A program made the position numbers and the translations under genes. The notes beneath the pieces are model-generated. The model worked only from the letters and a program-made list of their open reading frames with translations. It did not search any database and was not told where the DNA came from. A stretch of DNA of 64,000 nucleotides, taken from contig CM075101.1 in NCBI GenBank assembly GCA_037576195.1, positions 31,496,001-31,560,000 of the forward strand, given 5' to 3'. Positions 34,410 through 46,859 of this stretch are shown one piece after another. Positions within the stretch are counted from its first letter, which is position 1. Every line of letters starts with the position of its first letter. Origin of the DNA: Phytoseiulus persimilis. Lineage: Eukaryota; Arthropoda; Arachnida; Mesostigmata; Phytoseiidae.

Positions 34410-35748
34410 AGGAAACAGGTGGAAACAATCAGAAAGATGCTCCAGTTGCACAAACAGCGGCCGGTGACACTCGTTCGATGTATGGCCGTGAACTTGAAGC
34501 GTGAGCTGGGCAAGATCGATGGCTGCATGGCCGCCTTCAGACCCTACAAACTAAACGTTCCGAGCAGAGCACCGCACTCGGTCCAGTGTGATTTTCGAAG
34601 ACACGCTGAGCGTTGTTTCGAGGGCTTCGCTATTCTCCGCGCTCCCCTCCAATCTCCCCTGAATGGCCCACTCCGCCGATTTAGTTGCTATTGAAGCACG
34701 ATGACGGCCTTGGACTCTGAGTGTGATGGATCTAGCAGCTTGTATGGGAAACAATATCGACGTGAACTGAACCATTATGACCCCCGTCGGGGGAGCCTTC
34801 CTGACGGCGCGGAGCAACGTGGGAAACTCGGTGAGGATGGAAGAGGGTTTGCAAGTGCTTTCGGTTGGCGTGCACGACGTCCGGATATTTTCTCGTCTTT
34901 CCTCGGCGAATTCGAACACGCCGGAGCCAAAACTTTGCCTGGGATCGAATCAAACAATGAACAAAACAAGGCCGATTGTGACCGCGCAAAATGCCGTGCC
35001 GCTCAGGAGTTTCTTTGAAGCTGTTTTCGATGATCCTCGGGGCTACTTAGGAGCTCGCTGTTCGAGTCGCCGAGACTTCGACGACGGCACCGAGTACAAC
35101 GACGCCGGCGACGGGATCGGCGACATGGTTTCTTCACACCTTAGTCGGCTCCGGTCGCTTTGTTCAGACCATCGGAGAGGTCGGAGATCACGCTTCAGAA
35201 AACCGACGAACAAAACCCAGTGCCGCCACCTCAGTACGGATTCGCCACAGCTCGCTGATCGCTGAGTATGCGCGATCCCTGGTGGCATATGGAGCCGGAG
35301 TCCGGCTTAAATCGTACAGAAACGACGCGGACAACACAATCTGTGACGTTCGATGACAAAAAACTTGTTTCAGCACGGATGAAGAAGAACATTCGTTACA
35401 TTTTCCCTACATTCGACACTTGAGCATCGCGAAAGCTCGCGCAACGACCGATCTATTCATCCATTCACACATTCATTCTCGGATCATTGAATATCCTGTA
35501 TATTTGCGAGTCTCAGGTACCACGCGTTCGACTCAATGTGCTTAAGGGATGATTATGCCGGAGATACTCCCTTCAACCATCGAAGAGACCCCCTTCCGTC
35601 GTAAAAACCCCGAGAACACTCAAGTTTCGTGCTTCCGCCGTGAACGGACACGCTGAAACTTCGCAGCTAGTTCTCCCGAACTATTTTCCTCTGAAGACAG
35701 TACCCGGCCCTCATTCGGAGGAGAGCTGCTCAGCTTCCACTGGAGGGT

Positions 35749-35761
35749 GGGGGGGGGGGGG
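35749..35761. repeat. Poly(G) tract, 13 bases
   Basis: Thirteen consecutive G on the plus strand. Confidence 0.92.
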
Positions 35762-36130
35762 ACAATCGTGCAGAACTCAACGTAGCTCGAAGTCGCCAAG
35801 CTGATGCAACGGAATGCCTGATGACTCAGAGTTGAAATGAAGCCTTTCATCGAGCTCCACTGATGCGCCCGATCGGGAGGCTGGAGCCTCGCGTCATCAT
35901 TGATCCTTTGGTCGTGCGTCGGAAGCACAAATACGGATCCGCGAGCAAAAAACGCCGCGCTCCGGCGAGCGACCCGACGAACCCACGGCACATCATTCTC
36001 TACACTTTGCCCTCAGCTGAGCGCGATGCTTGAAGTTCTTATCGGGCGCACGGGTGATTAATGACGCATTTATATCACATGATATGATATATCAGACGGC
36101 GACCACCGGCGATCGAGCGAGCTAGTGGGC

Positions 36131-36162
36131 GAACGGACGGACGGACGAACGAACGAATGAAT
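36131..36162. repeat. Drifting tetranucleotide repeat
   Basis: GACG units pass into AACG and then AATG units with constant four-base spacing. Confidence 0.8.
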
Positions 36163-38593
36163 CAGCCTTCCGCTTTCTGCTCTGAGTGAGGCAACGCGAT
36201 GATGAAGAAGAATAACGCTCGGTTTCAACATCGAACCCATCGTCTCCAAGGGGCTCTTTCACGAACGAGTCGTTTTCACGCGTCTGATCAACTGGGACCC
36301 GCTGCGATTGAGGTTGATGAAACTCGCCGGAGACGACCAAGGGTTGAACGAAGCTTCTGTTTCGTACGCCGCGCGGGCTCTTTGGTGAACGGAAGGTTTT
36401 CGGTCGGCTCCGTGCGCGCTTTCGTGCGGAGTTTGCGGAGTTGAATCCTCTGGCGTATATATTCATAATTAATATTCCGTCGGCTGGCGCTGAACTCCGT
36501 CTTCCCTCATGCCATCATTTGTTTTCGACATCTGGAGCTCAACACCTTGCATTCCATTAGCGGCGCCGAAAGCATTCAAGACCGACCACCTCGACCAAGC
36601 GGGCTCCCGTAAGCAGCAGCGGACCGAAGCCAATGGTCAAACTTCAAACAGATTAGAATTTGCATGAAGAGATAGATCAACCGCCATCGAGGGGAACGCT
36701 TCATGATCATTGAAGACTCAGATCTAATCGGCGGCCTCCGTGGACGATTCGCGTCCCCTCTCCTCGAGACGGGGTCTCGACCACTAAGATCGACCGATTG
36801 ATTCCCCGTTCATGGGCCGCGAATTCCGTGAGGAGAGCCAGCCGAAACCCCCGAGAAGACACTCCCCCGGTCCGCCGGTTCGGTGTGTTTCCAAGGACGT
36901 GCGCGCAGGCACGTCGTATCCGAGTTATTCATTCCATCATACGAGGCCGAAACCCTCTCGCTCACACCTGTGGCGGAGGACCTCGGTCAAACAACTTTGT
37001 GGCAAGCTGTGACCACCATTTAGCCCGCGTACTGACTGCTCGGCTCGCAGCTAGTCGTACGTAGAATCTGTGGCGGAACGCTCGCAGCGATTGCGTTCTC
37101 CTGACACCCGAACAGGGCATACCACGATTTACGATTCAGCGAAGAGTGGGAGCGAGTCGGGCCCAGGTCGAGCGGGCGCACCGTCCTGCCGGGGGAGGCG
37201 CGCAAGAGCGCACCTGAATCCGATGCCGAGGCCGAATATATGAAATTCCGCGATCCGAAACGCGGACTCGCGATTCCGATTCGAATACTCCAATATCCAA
37301 TCCCAGAGGAGGGACTTTTGGCGATGCGGAATCGTGCGTTGCCGTGGGCACGAGCGCATGCCGGGCAACGAGATAATCTCTCCGAAATACCGAGTTCGAA
37401 TGAGCGACTTCCTGTCGATGGAGGCTGGTGAGCAGGAACTATCGTTCCTGCTATCAGCGCGCATTTTTATGGAGCTCCGGAATTAGTTATCGTTCGTTTT
37501 GTTCACGGCGAGGAATGCGAACCGGGAAGCCGAACCGAGCGGCCGACCCCGAGTGAATCCACCAAGTGCATTATCGGCGGGCAGGTCGGCCTATTCGCCG
37601 ACAGACTGTTCGGCCGACCTCAGAGAGCGTGAGCCACCCATGTCGCGAGAAAGTCGCTCGACGTGGACTTCTTTGAGGAATTCTCCCACCTCTTTATGGC
37701 TTGTAGCTGCTGTGATACGCCGCCCGCCCAGAGAAAGCTCACGCGCCGCGATCTCAGAGCTCTAGGGCAGTGGGCGTTGCCGGCTCCTTCCGCGGTGAAT
37801 CTGTCACCCTCAGCTGGAAATCCGAATGGAATGTTCGGGGTCTGGGTCACAAGAAAACTGCTAGCCGCGGCTCCGATCCGTTTGAAACCCGGACCCGACA
37901 TAGTAGAGGTCGCTCTGGACGCTCCTGATATACACACGAATGGATCTGTTCGATTGGACCGACGGACTTTCCTCCGCAAGCTTCCCTCCTTATCGGCGTG
38001 GTGGTCTGCGTAGCCTGAGGTTTCGGCCCGCTGCCCCTCAACCGTGGGGAGCCGGACGGAAGCACGGCGGGCTGGACACAAAACTCTCAGGGTTCTTCGA
38101 TGTTGGCATCCTGAAGCGACTGTCGCAAGTCCGGCTCCAGACCCGGGGAACATGATTGCCCACGCGGATACGTATCTCGAGGGAGAGGACGGTCACCCAC
38201 ACGGAGTGGCGGAATCTTCCGTGCCACGGACGGTGATGCACGCGACGACATGAGACGAGTGCACTTTCTCGTCACATACACAGGTAGTTAGGTACGTCGG
38301 AAGCTACAACACTCGGAGCGAGCTCGGACGGCTTTCCTCGGAGGAGGTCGAGTCCGTGGAGGAGCCGCCTCCCAAAAATGAGTAGGTGCATTAGTTGTGT
38401 CATGTCCGGAGGCAAATGAAGTACTTTCGATGAGAACCTTGGGCACCACAGCTGAGCCAACAGAGCATGGGGAGAATTGTGTGCGAACGCCCCGTCCCGA
38501 TCGGCGTCACCCGGAACCCTCGACAGCCAGCCTGAGTGTCGGCAACGACTGGACCACTGGTTGACAAGCTGAATATCGCGCCCAAGGATTCAG

Positions 38594-38772
38594 GGCCGAG
38601 CCCTCTCGTTGCTGACTGGCGACGTTTTCGTTGAGAATCTTGACTCATGCTCCTCGGGAGATCCTCCACCATCGGCGATTGGGGGCTCAGGGACCGGTTC
38701 GATGGAAGAGATTGTTCATAGTGTCCCGATTCCTTCAATTGACCCTGACCGAGCTTATCGGTCCCACAAATC
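38594..38772 (+). CDS. Possible internal coding exon (alternative to antisense frame)
   Basis: A plus-strand frame without its own start is open for 59 codons. It runs from an acceptor-like AG (38592-38593, preceded by a CTGAATA branch-like string) to a perfect donor GTAAGT at 38773. The peptide contains LTGDVFVENLDSC and IPSIDPDRAYRSHK, acidic with Ser, Gly and Pro, without a recognisable domain. An in-frame stop lies a few codons before the acceptor, which fits an exon. The pyrimidine tract is weak. The last 38 bases overlap the antisense frame 38735-39241; at most one of the two is likely real. Confidence 0.15.
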
Positions 38773-39241
38773 GTAAGTGAGCGGTCGCGCCCAGCTCTAT
38801 CTCAAGCCCCAATAAGGCTCGAGAGAACGGGGTTGGTCTGTTGCTGGTGAAATGGCCGTTGGCTGCAAAGTGGCATTGTGCACTTGATCGACTTATGAGC
38901 GGGCGAGCTTGCGGATAGAGTTCCTCGACGCCGAAAAAGGCGCCTGTCGCAGTAGATGGGAACCCGGCTCGTTCTGAACCGAAGACAGCGGCTCGTATAA
39001 TCCGGCCGCGGCACACAATGACAACACAACAAGAGGAAGACGAGCCGGCCACGATTTCGTACAATGTCGCCGTCGTCATCGTTGCTGCGTCTGCCGCCGC
39101 TGCATCATCCGAACAGTGTGCTCTCCCTCGGAGAGTTGCTCTGTCAAAAGCCGCATTGTCCTCCAATGTGGGCTCATCGGTCAAAGGGCCCGTACATGTG
39201 TTCACATTGTGCTTTAGCCCAATGTACACATCGAGGGACAT
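38735..39241 (-). CDS. Hypothetical protein, 168 codons, open further upstream
   Basis: A minus-strand ATG frame of 168 codons has balanced composition. It begins MSLDVYIGLKHNVN, carries an Ala/Asp-rich stretch and then a Val/Ile/Cys-rich stretch. Without the start it is open from about 39381 (some 216 codons), which is mildly unexpected at this base composition. The start context is poor (T at -3), so it may instead be an exon entered by splicing. No domain is recognised. An 85-codon plus-strand frame with a good start context (39018-39275) overlaps it. A possible upstream exon lies at 39468-39609. Coding on one strand in this kilobase is plausible but not shown. Confidence 0.22.
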   Translation of the reverse strand: MSLDVYIGLKHNVNTCTGPLTDEPTLEDNAAFDRATLRGRAHCSDDAAAADAATMTTATLYEIVAGSSSSCCVVIVCRGRIIRAAVFGSERAGFPSTATGAFFGVEELYPQARPLISRSSAQCHFAANGHFTSNRPTPFSRALLGLEIELGATAHLRFVGPISSVRVN

Positions 39242-39467
39242 ACAAACATGCGTACATACATTATTGGCTCTATAATAGTCTGTTCGGCTCGGTGTTCGGG
39301 CGGGCAGATGGACCGGTGAACGATGAACCGGGGGTAGTCTTCGCCGGTTCGAGTATGGTGGTCCCGGACGGCTACCGTGTCAACTTCGGACGACCGGAGA
39401 CCGTTCGACCGCTCTGACTCGAGGTGTCTGATCGCTATCGCTGAAGTTTGTTGACTCAACTTCTTAC

Positions 39468-39609
39468 TCCGAACGACGACAAGATCACGCTCGACCGTCA
39501 AAAGGTCCATTATCTGCTGTTTGATTTCGACAGTTCTGGTCGCCGTGAGTCGAGAGCCGCTCGTCGCCGCTGAAAACCACGTGGCGCAGGATCTTCCCAT
39601 TAAAGGCAT
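39468..39609 (-). CDS. Possible first coding exon, minus strand
   Basis: Read on the minus strand, an ATG with G at -3 opens a 47-codon frame beginning MPLMGRSCATWFSAATS. The frame continues with a helix-prone stretch containing VEIKQQIMDLLTVERD and ends at a GTAAGA donor with one base carried over. The next coding-like minus-strand frame (38735-39241) lies downstream, so the two could be exons of one gene; I infer this only from order and strand. I recognise no family. Confidence 0.15.
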
Positions 39610-41039
39610 TCCAGAGAAATTATCTGATTGTGGGCCAGCGGTAATTGAAACCGAAGTTCATCTTGGATGAATCCTCGCGGTGGAAGCCACCGCAGCTTGA
39701 ATGATCTTCGGTTATATCGTGGTTTGCGGTGCAGAGATTCTGTTGACAGAAGATTGTTCCGAAATGGTTGTTTTCGACGGTCGCCGCCGCCATCGTCGTG
39801 TTGTTGTCGGTACGGGAAGCGACGGCGAGTACTTCGACGGGTTGAGCTCCTATCGGGTCGAGTCACGCAACTGGGGCCGCGGTAATTAATGCTAACGGCT
39901 TCCAAGCTCCACTCATGGCGACGAGTACTGCTGCGCCTTCGATTCAACTCAAAGTGAAACAAAACTGAGCTTCTAGGAGGTCTCACACGCGGCCGAGCGG
40001 CTTTTTCGTAATTCGGTGAAGCAACGCGCTCACGATGAACGACGACTACGGGCCTAGATTTCAAGCTTCAGGAGGATCAACGGGCAGCGTTCTCGTGCAG
40101 TGTTTCCACAGTTTTTCCCTGTCGTCAGGTGGTAACATCGCACAAAGCAACAGAAATAAGATAATCGAAGTTATTCTTCACTTGAACCGAGAATCCGTAA
40201 ATTCAAAACGGACCAATAAGTGTGAAGAAGAAAAAACGATAATTAGTGAAGTCTCCTGAGATCGATCACGGCTGAAAGTATCGCTCAGATAAAACGATAG
40301 AACAGCAGAGACCCTGTAACTTGCTTGCCACGTTATCAAAAATTGGCTGACGCTCTGAGCGCCGCGATAAAAGCCCGGCTCATATCTGGGGGGTCGCTTT
40401 GTGTGGTCTAACAGAGGATCCTCCAGTGTCTATACGGACTGACTGAGTGGCAGACGAGCTGACTTCGACGCTACTTCGGCTACTGTTTGTGTGCGTTGAG
40501 CTTATCTTGTTTCAGATCCAGAGGCCTGTCTGCCGCTATCAACTCTTTGCCTCCGATCCCGCGAGGGAGGTTGGAGGTTCCTCGTGACGATGAGATGAGT
40601 GGTGAAATTTGGTCACACAACCGCACGTCGGAAGCTTTGTCGAGAGATACACTCTGAATCCTCTGGGTCTGTCGATTGTGGCTGATGGCTCTGTTGACAC
40701 AGTTATCTGAACGACTTCAGATTATATTCTTGAATTGAACGAAACTGAACGCCAGAATCCATCGATATGCAAATGAAAAGGACGAAGCGACGTAAGAGCG
40801 AACAATTTATTTGCTGAATCTTCTCTTGTTTGTCTGCTCGCTGCTGTCTCGTCGCTTTATCAGCGACTTCAGCAGACTTTGGTGTGAAAATTTAGGAGTG
40901 TCTTTACGACTCCTTCAGTTCAACGATTCTGTCAACATCGCTTGCGGAGTCAACCTTTCCGAATGTTTTTCTGTGTTTCTCTCTCCTTTGAAATTTAACG
41001 AATATTCATTGAAACCGTGGCTGCACCACCGCATTTCAG
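39610..41039. other. Less GC-rich stretch
   Basis: No gene is supported. ATGCAAAT, a perfect POU octamer, occurs at 40767-40774. A pyrimidine-rich tract around 40960-40990 precedes the acceptor-like AG at 41038-41039. A 74-codon frame at 40035-40259 has a good ATG context but no domain. Confidence 0.4.
40767..40774 (+). promoter_or_regulatory. Perfect octamer ATGCAAAT
   Basis: An exact match to the octamer bound by POU-domain factors, inside a locally less GC-rich region. A single 8-mer is expected about once per 64 kb per strand, so this is a note, not a demonstrated site. Confidence 0.15.
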
Positions 41040-41170
41040 TGAGGCGAAAGAAAAATTAATCAAACACGGGACGCGAGGTCTGCTACGTGGTCTCATGCTA
41101 ATAGGACGAGGCTCGCCTCATAAGACGAGACGATTGATTGTTCAGATTCGCAAAGGAAAATCGATTCCAG
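41040..41170 (+). CDS. Possible internal coding exon
   Basis: An acceptor-like AG (41038-41039), with TTTC before it and a pyrimidine tract 50-80 bases upstream, is followed by a 131-base open segment. The segment ends at CAG|GTATGC, a good animal donor. The peptide is basic, including EAKEKLIKHGTRGLLRGLM and a Lys/Arg-rich end. The frame is also open upstream of the acceptor to 40997. No family is recognised. The two splice-like sites with an open frame between them are the only support. Confidence 0.14.
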
Positions 41171-44100
41171 GTATGCAAACACGATGTGCGCACCAATAAT
41201 AATTCTCGACGCCTGCGTGTCAATCAAGTTCACGGAGCAATAACTGCTATTCATCAGGCGACCGTTATGATCACTTGTAGCAACCAATGTTCCAGCAGCG
41301 CGAGATCTTAACTGAGCGTTGCTGAGCAAGGACCTGTGTGATTGAGAAACAAATGGAAGCGTAACATCGAAAGCGTCGAGGGAACCTTTAATATTTTTCC
41401 GACCGCGGAGCTGAGCGGATTCGAGCGTGGATGGCCGGAGAAAACGTTTCTTTCCGGAGCTGGCGTTGGTGCTTTCACGGGCGCGCGTTCGCGAACCGAC
41501 AGATTGTCGGAAGCTTTCTAGATTGCGGTTAGATGCTCAGGTCAGACAGTTTGAAATTCCATACACAAGAGACTGAGCGATCGATGGAAGATGTGATTCG
41601 TCGTCTCTTCTCTTACGTTCTGCGCATTTATTCAACCACCCTCCCGCCGACTCGGAGCAGTCTGTACATTCTGGATCCGGCTTCGACTCCGCGTGATTTC
41701 AGATAGCTATCCGGATGTTCGAGAGACAAGACCTTGCGAAACCTTGTCAAGAGGGCAGCTTTGTTCGTTATTCATTTGATGTCTCTATTTTTTTCTCTCG
41801 ACTGAACTGCGCCCTCCCTTCCGTGTTCTGTCTCGCCATGAACACGGACTCTTTATGTAGAACGAACGCTCTGAATTTCAGATTTCATCTGCCGAAATGC
41901 CACACGGAGCTGGATCAGCTGTTTACGCTGGTGATTCTCTTTCGACAGGCGGAGATCATGCCCCAAGAGAAAAATTAATTCCCTCAATGTATTCATTCCA
42001 AGCGAGGAGAGAATGACCACCGCCGATACGAGGAAAGGATCCTCGAGTGAATCACGCTCCCGATCGGGATCCGACGCATTATATCCTTATGGTGTGCACA
42101 GACGGCATTGCCATCTGGAACCAGAGTCGTGGCAATTGCCCGCGGCATTGAAGCGGTTTGTTGGTTCTGACGTCGCAGTCTGGAGACTCTCCGACTGCCG
42201 AAGATTTATTCGGCCAGAGCTCCCCCGTTGGACATGCTCTCTTCCGTCATTCGTGCTCGAGCGTCTGGTTCACTTTTAACTGGCCGCATTTTGCTTCGTT
42301 GATTACTCCCGCCCTGATGCAGATCGTCTGCTCGGTTGATGTGACCAAACAGAATCGAAAGTTCCCTCGTCCCTCCAACCGAGACGAAATGTTATTCTGA
42401 AGCTCTCACATCACTGCCCGGGCGGACGAAAATCACCTCGATTGTCCGCCAAGCCGGCTAGCACTCACTCTGGTCGCTGGAGAAGAAGGAAGGAGAACAT
42501 CTCATGAAGCAGGACGTGATACGAGAAGGGAATTTCGCTCCGAGCTGAGAAACTCCCGACAGTCACCCAGAGAATTTTTCGAATATTGGTCACGCTGCTG
42601 AGAGTCTTCCGTAAAATAGTTCTGAAACAGGCGTTGCGAACTCGATCCTTGCCGGAGCTGTGTCTGAACAAACAAGCTGTCTTGTTTGAGACAAAAAATG
42701 AACGAGACAGAGAGGGGCCGTTCCGGGAACTATTACCCGTTTACCTTCAGACGTTTTGATTCAAGTAAACCAGCGATAAATTTGAGCCAATAACCGTCAG
42801 CAGCACCACGGAAGCAGAAAGTTCCTCCAGACTCGGAACGCATCATTCGATTCGTTCGATCCCTCCCACAACGTCTCGTGAGGAGGGACGTATGAAGCCG
42901 TCGTTTTTGAGCAGGGCTAGAGCTGTTCCTACAGCTCATCGGGAGCGGGAAAGAAACGATGGAGATCATCATTGCGAGGCAGCTCTTCATGTAGAATGGA
43001 AGTCCTGGGAGCGGAGTTGATGTTGGTAAGAAGTCCCCCCTCGCGGGGTCAAGCAGTCGAACACGCCCGCCCCCCTTCCGCGGGGTTCCGAACTAATGTG
43101 AACCACGAGAACGCTGCCTCATCTAACGGGACCGCGGGGAAAATTCCTCAATCTCGAATTCCCTTCTCTCTGAGCTGAAAAAATCCTGTCGTATCTCCTG
43201 TAGTTTTTTTGGGCGGATTGAGACTATGCGGAGCGCGAGTCGGGCGGCGCGGCGCTGAATTCGAAGCTTGCTGTTGAGTCAGCTATCAGTCAAACGCCGG
43301 AGTAATCAACGGATTTACATCCGTTAGGTGAGTTGATCTCCAGCCGCTGGCCGCCTCCGAGCGAATGATGTCACTTCCCAAATGGTGGCGGATGCCGACC
43401 CGGTTAAATGGGCGGGCGGCTATCCATCCGAACTCTTGTCGGCGGTGGCTCGAATTCACTCGGTGGTTTGACAACGTCAGCCGCTTTCCTCAGAAATCGG
43501 CGCGAGCTAAACAGAAGGAGCAGAATGAAAAAGAAGTGCATTTAGCTGCTGCGGATTCGTTTCGACGGCAACATGGCTTTCATAGCATTTCGGTGTCAGC
43601 TGACGCCAGGGCGGTGCCCACTTCATCTTTTGAGAGTCATCTGTAAAACAGTGCGTTGCTCGACGTTCTTCCGCTCCTCTTCTGGCTCGCCATGTTGCCA
43701 GCTTAGCATGCCGTTTTACAGCTTGCTCTCCGACGCTCGATCACTCGTCTCTTCGGTCAGCTGAATCCTTTGCAAGTCCGTTCCGGAGCATGGCCCACTT
43801 TCGATTGAACGGATTTCATTCTCCAACGACTCAATACAAGTGAATGCCATCGAACTTGAATTCAGCCCCGCCGGCCGGTGGCTATGCGTGATGGCAGCCC
43901 GCGGAGTTCCGCTCGGAAATCTTAAGCAGACCATTGATCAGACGTCTGAGCGAGCGAGCGATCAATCGATCGATCGGGAGCGTCGGGAGAAGAGAAAAGC
44001 GACTCGCCAACCTCTCAATATCGATATTGGCACGGACACTCCGAAACAACGGGCGTTATTCAGACGCAACCGCGATCGAAAGAGCTTTGAACTAGAACTT

Positions 44101-45266
44101 CCAGTGGACGCTTCTACTTCCAAAAGGCGTCTTGATCGAACTGCTTCTCGCGTCGACCTGTGCGAGTGATTCTTCCTGTTGCTCCACTTGAGCAATGTGA
44201 CAGCTTCATGGCCTGAAGCTCGAATCGAGGAGGTTCTCTCCCAGTTTCCTCCAGCTTGCTCGAAACTTGTTCGGAAAAGGGTGAAATTTTCCTCGCCTGT
44301 CAGAACGCCGTCCCGCGTTACGCTCTAGTCGATTATCGTCCGAATAGCGAGCTTTCTGGTCGACCGAGACTCCCCAGCTCGGGGATGACGCGGTGGCCGA
44401 TTGCTCATTTCCAATTAACACGCATGGTTTCCGCCGCAGCCATTGTCATCCATCGCGTTCGAGAGCTTTTTGACGTTTCCAGAAATATTCCGAAAGATGT
44501 CCCGCTCGCAGCCAGACTCGTCGACTAATGTATTCTGACAGGCGCTTCTGACTCCGAGGGACCCCATTACAGAAGACAGCCCTAGGGAATCCTCGTTTCG
44601 TGCGATGGACGGCGAAGCGGACGTTCTAGAGAACGAACTGCGACGTCCCGCGAATTCATTCGAAAACGAGAAAGCGTAGAGTTTCGAAGCACTGATCTGG
44701 GATCTATGGCGTTTCTTTCGAAATCCAAATTCGTTTAGCGAGTAACAAGTTTCCCCGATGCCCCGATGCTTCTGCGTGAATATCGCATTGTGAATGACAA
44801 GCATCTTCCAATAGGCGGGTCCCCCGCGGGCAGGCCATGGCCATCCTCTATTGCGAGTGAAGGGGGTGGATAACGACGAACGTGTTCCTTCCGGCGATCA
44901 TCCACTCACAGGAGGTTTTCCGTACGAATATCTGCGATTGGAAGGGGATCCGGCGAAATCCTCTAGATGAGACACGCTCTAGCCGGTGATTGAACGCAAC
45001 GGTCAGGCTCCGCACTCCAGCACGAGTGAAGCACGACCGTCTTATTGGTTCAGCTCCGTGAGCCAATCTCGTACATGGTGGTCCTTTTCGTATTGTGTTG
45101 TTCTTAAACGACGGTCTGAACCACGATAAATGTTACGCGGTCGTGACAGTCACCAAACTGTCGTTTCGTGAGACCTCACTCAAGTCTCACAATGCACACA
45201 ATGCGATGAGATCTCCCTACGATACATTGTCGAACACGCCGCCGATTAATGTACTGATCTGTTAAT
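41171..45266. other. Stretch without supportable gene
   Basis: A donor-like GTAAGA at 43025 is preceded by an acceptor-like string (TTCCTACAG) near 42931, with one open frame between them that I cannot relate to anything. An 88-codon frame at 42013-42279 starts in a good context and has an SR-like N-terminus. A drifting GAGC/GATC repeat lies at 43948-43978. Confidence 0.4.
43948..43978. repeat. Drifting GAGC/GATC tetranucleotide repeat
   Basis: Constant four-base spacing, units changing from GAGC to GATC. Confidence 0.75.
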
Positions 45267-45515
45267 GTGTCTGGTCTGCGTGCGCAAACACCAAGCGAGA
45301 AAATCAACAAGACTGTGCGGTATCTGATCGACGACGAGAGCCCTCGGAGCCACCGGGCCCGCAGCGTCGAGCTCGTCCGAGCTTTGGATTTATCGACGGG
45401 CCGTTTCACGATTCCGCCGTGGACCGAAGTGCAAGTCTTTGATGCAATCCCGTCCCGTGGAGAGTCGAAGAGAATTTATGGCAATGAAGAGCAGCGAATG
45501 TTTATTCTTCAATGA
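45267..45515 (+). CDS. Hypothetical protein or exon, 82 codons
   Basis: The frame begins MSGLRAQTPSEKINKTV and shows moderate third-position G/C preference (about 60 percent) in a locally average region, with balanced composition, including TEVQVFDAIPSRGESK. The start context is weak (T at -3). No signal peptide, membrane segment or domain is seen. The antisense frame (45176-45409) is less natural in composition. It may be an exon continuing upstream or a short gene; the evidence is compositional only. Confidence 0.18.
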   Translation: MSGLRAQTPSEKINKTVRYLIDDESPRSHRARSVELVRALDLSTGRFTIPPWTEVQVFDAIPSRGESKRIYGNEEQRMFILQ

Positions 45516-46726
45516 ATTACCGAAATCAATGAGGGAATCAAGGGAGAAATTATGGGAGCCGACGGAGCAAGAGGAATGCCATCAGATTCCGGGAGCACGC
45601 TCTGTTTCCCGTTCCGTAATCGATCGCTCTGGATGCGGTGATCCAGTGGTTTACACGATGACGATTCAATCTCACGGTAATCCAGTCATTTGCAAGATTA
45701 TCTAGTATCATGTGCAAAAGATATCAAGTTGATCCGAATCTTTGCCGCAGAAAATGCGTAGTTCAGACAAGAGAATGGAATCGTGAGGAACCCATCTGCT
45801 GAGAGCTTTTGTTTCCATGAATTTCCAAAGTCACTCATTTCAATCATCAATCGAAGTACCGATGTGACCGGCGATCGCCCCACTCACGCCATGGCGGATG
45901 CGGAGGAGCGGCACTCGAGCAGAATTTAATCACAACTCATCCTCCTGCTGAGAACTCTCAGTGTAAAACTGAACCCAACGACGAGCGAGCTGCGACGGAG
46001 TTTGAACGATCACGAGTTCCAAGTTGAAGATTTCTGTCGCATCGGACGCGAACGAGGCGGGCCCGAGAAAGGAGACAGATCCTTGACGTATCCTACCTCG
46101 CAGAATTTCACAGCGAGTTCTGATGTCGAGTGTCAGTTGTCCACGGTTGAAACGCGGATCCCGGCTCTTGCCTGTTGATTGTGACAACTTCTTCCACCTG
46201 TCTTCTTGAAGATGTGCCGACCCCTGCTTCGCGTCCCTCCGGGCCTCTTTTGGGCCTTTAACGTCATAATTACTGACACAGAGTTGTCGCCGCAAAAGGA
46301 GAAACGACCGAGAATCGGCTATATTGGGGCTCCGTCGCGAGTAGACGCGCTTCAGGCCTAAACAGTGTGCTCCGGATTCCGCTCCGATTTACACTTCAGT
46401 CGGAGTCGAATTAAGCGAGGCTTCCGTGGATGCGAATTCGATTCCGAGCTCTGTGGCCTGCGATTCGTTGAGCGATCCGTTTGATGGGTCCAGCCGAAAC
46501 AGCGGACAGAATATATTGCGGAGTGCGCCGTGTGTGGACTTCGCCCTCCGTTACTGGGCTGGAGCATTCGCCCACTTTGACGCTTTTATTTCTGTTTATC
46601 GACCACTAAAGTCGGACTAACTGTTACTGCTGCTGACGTTGAGCGGTGTTAAAACTGTTCACGGCTTTTAACAGTCGTAAATGTCGAGAGGATTTGCGAG
46701 CGAGCGAACGAACGATTCCTTACCAG
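45516..46726. other. Stretch without supportable gene
   Basis: Frames of 60-120 codons on both strands, none with a domain or splice-site support. Nothing else seen. Confidence 0.4.
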
Positions 46727-46859
46727 TACACCATCGATGCCGACGATGGCGACCTACACGAAAACGGCTCGATCAGAAATTTCTATTCGGCGAACTTCCT
46801 ATGTAACTTATGTCAGCCGCCGAGATCATCGACTCGATTAACTCTGCGGATTCACGAAG
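46727..46859 (+). CDS. Possible internal coding exon
   Basis: The segment is bounded by an acceptor-like TTCCTTACCAG (AG at 46725-46726) and a strong donor, AAG|GTATGT, at 46860. It is open in one frame for 44 codons plus one base. The first part reads YTIDADDGDLHENGSI with strong third-position C, which looks coding. The rest includes four Cys/Pro-rich residues. The pattern faintly recalls extracellular beta-sandwich repeats, but I cannot assign a family. The frame continues beyond the donor, so the donor is not required. Confidence 0.17.

Larger units (their letters stand above)
34410..38593. other. Stretch without supportable gene
   Basis: It includes a 13-G run (35749-35761), a drifting GACG/AACG repeat (36131-36162) and an AT-rich pocket with TAATTA-type homeodomain-like core sites at 36455-36477. 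A 162-codon frame at 34777-35265 overlaps others in different frames and has no domain. Confidence 0.45.
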
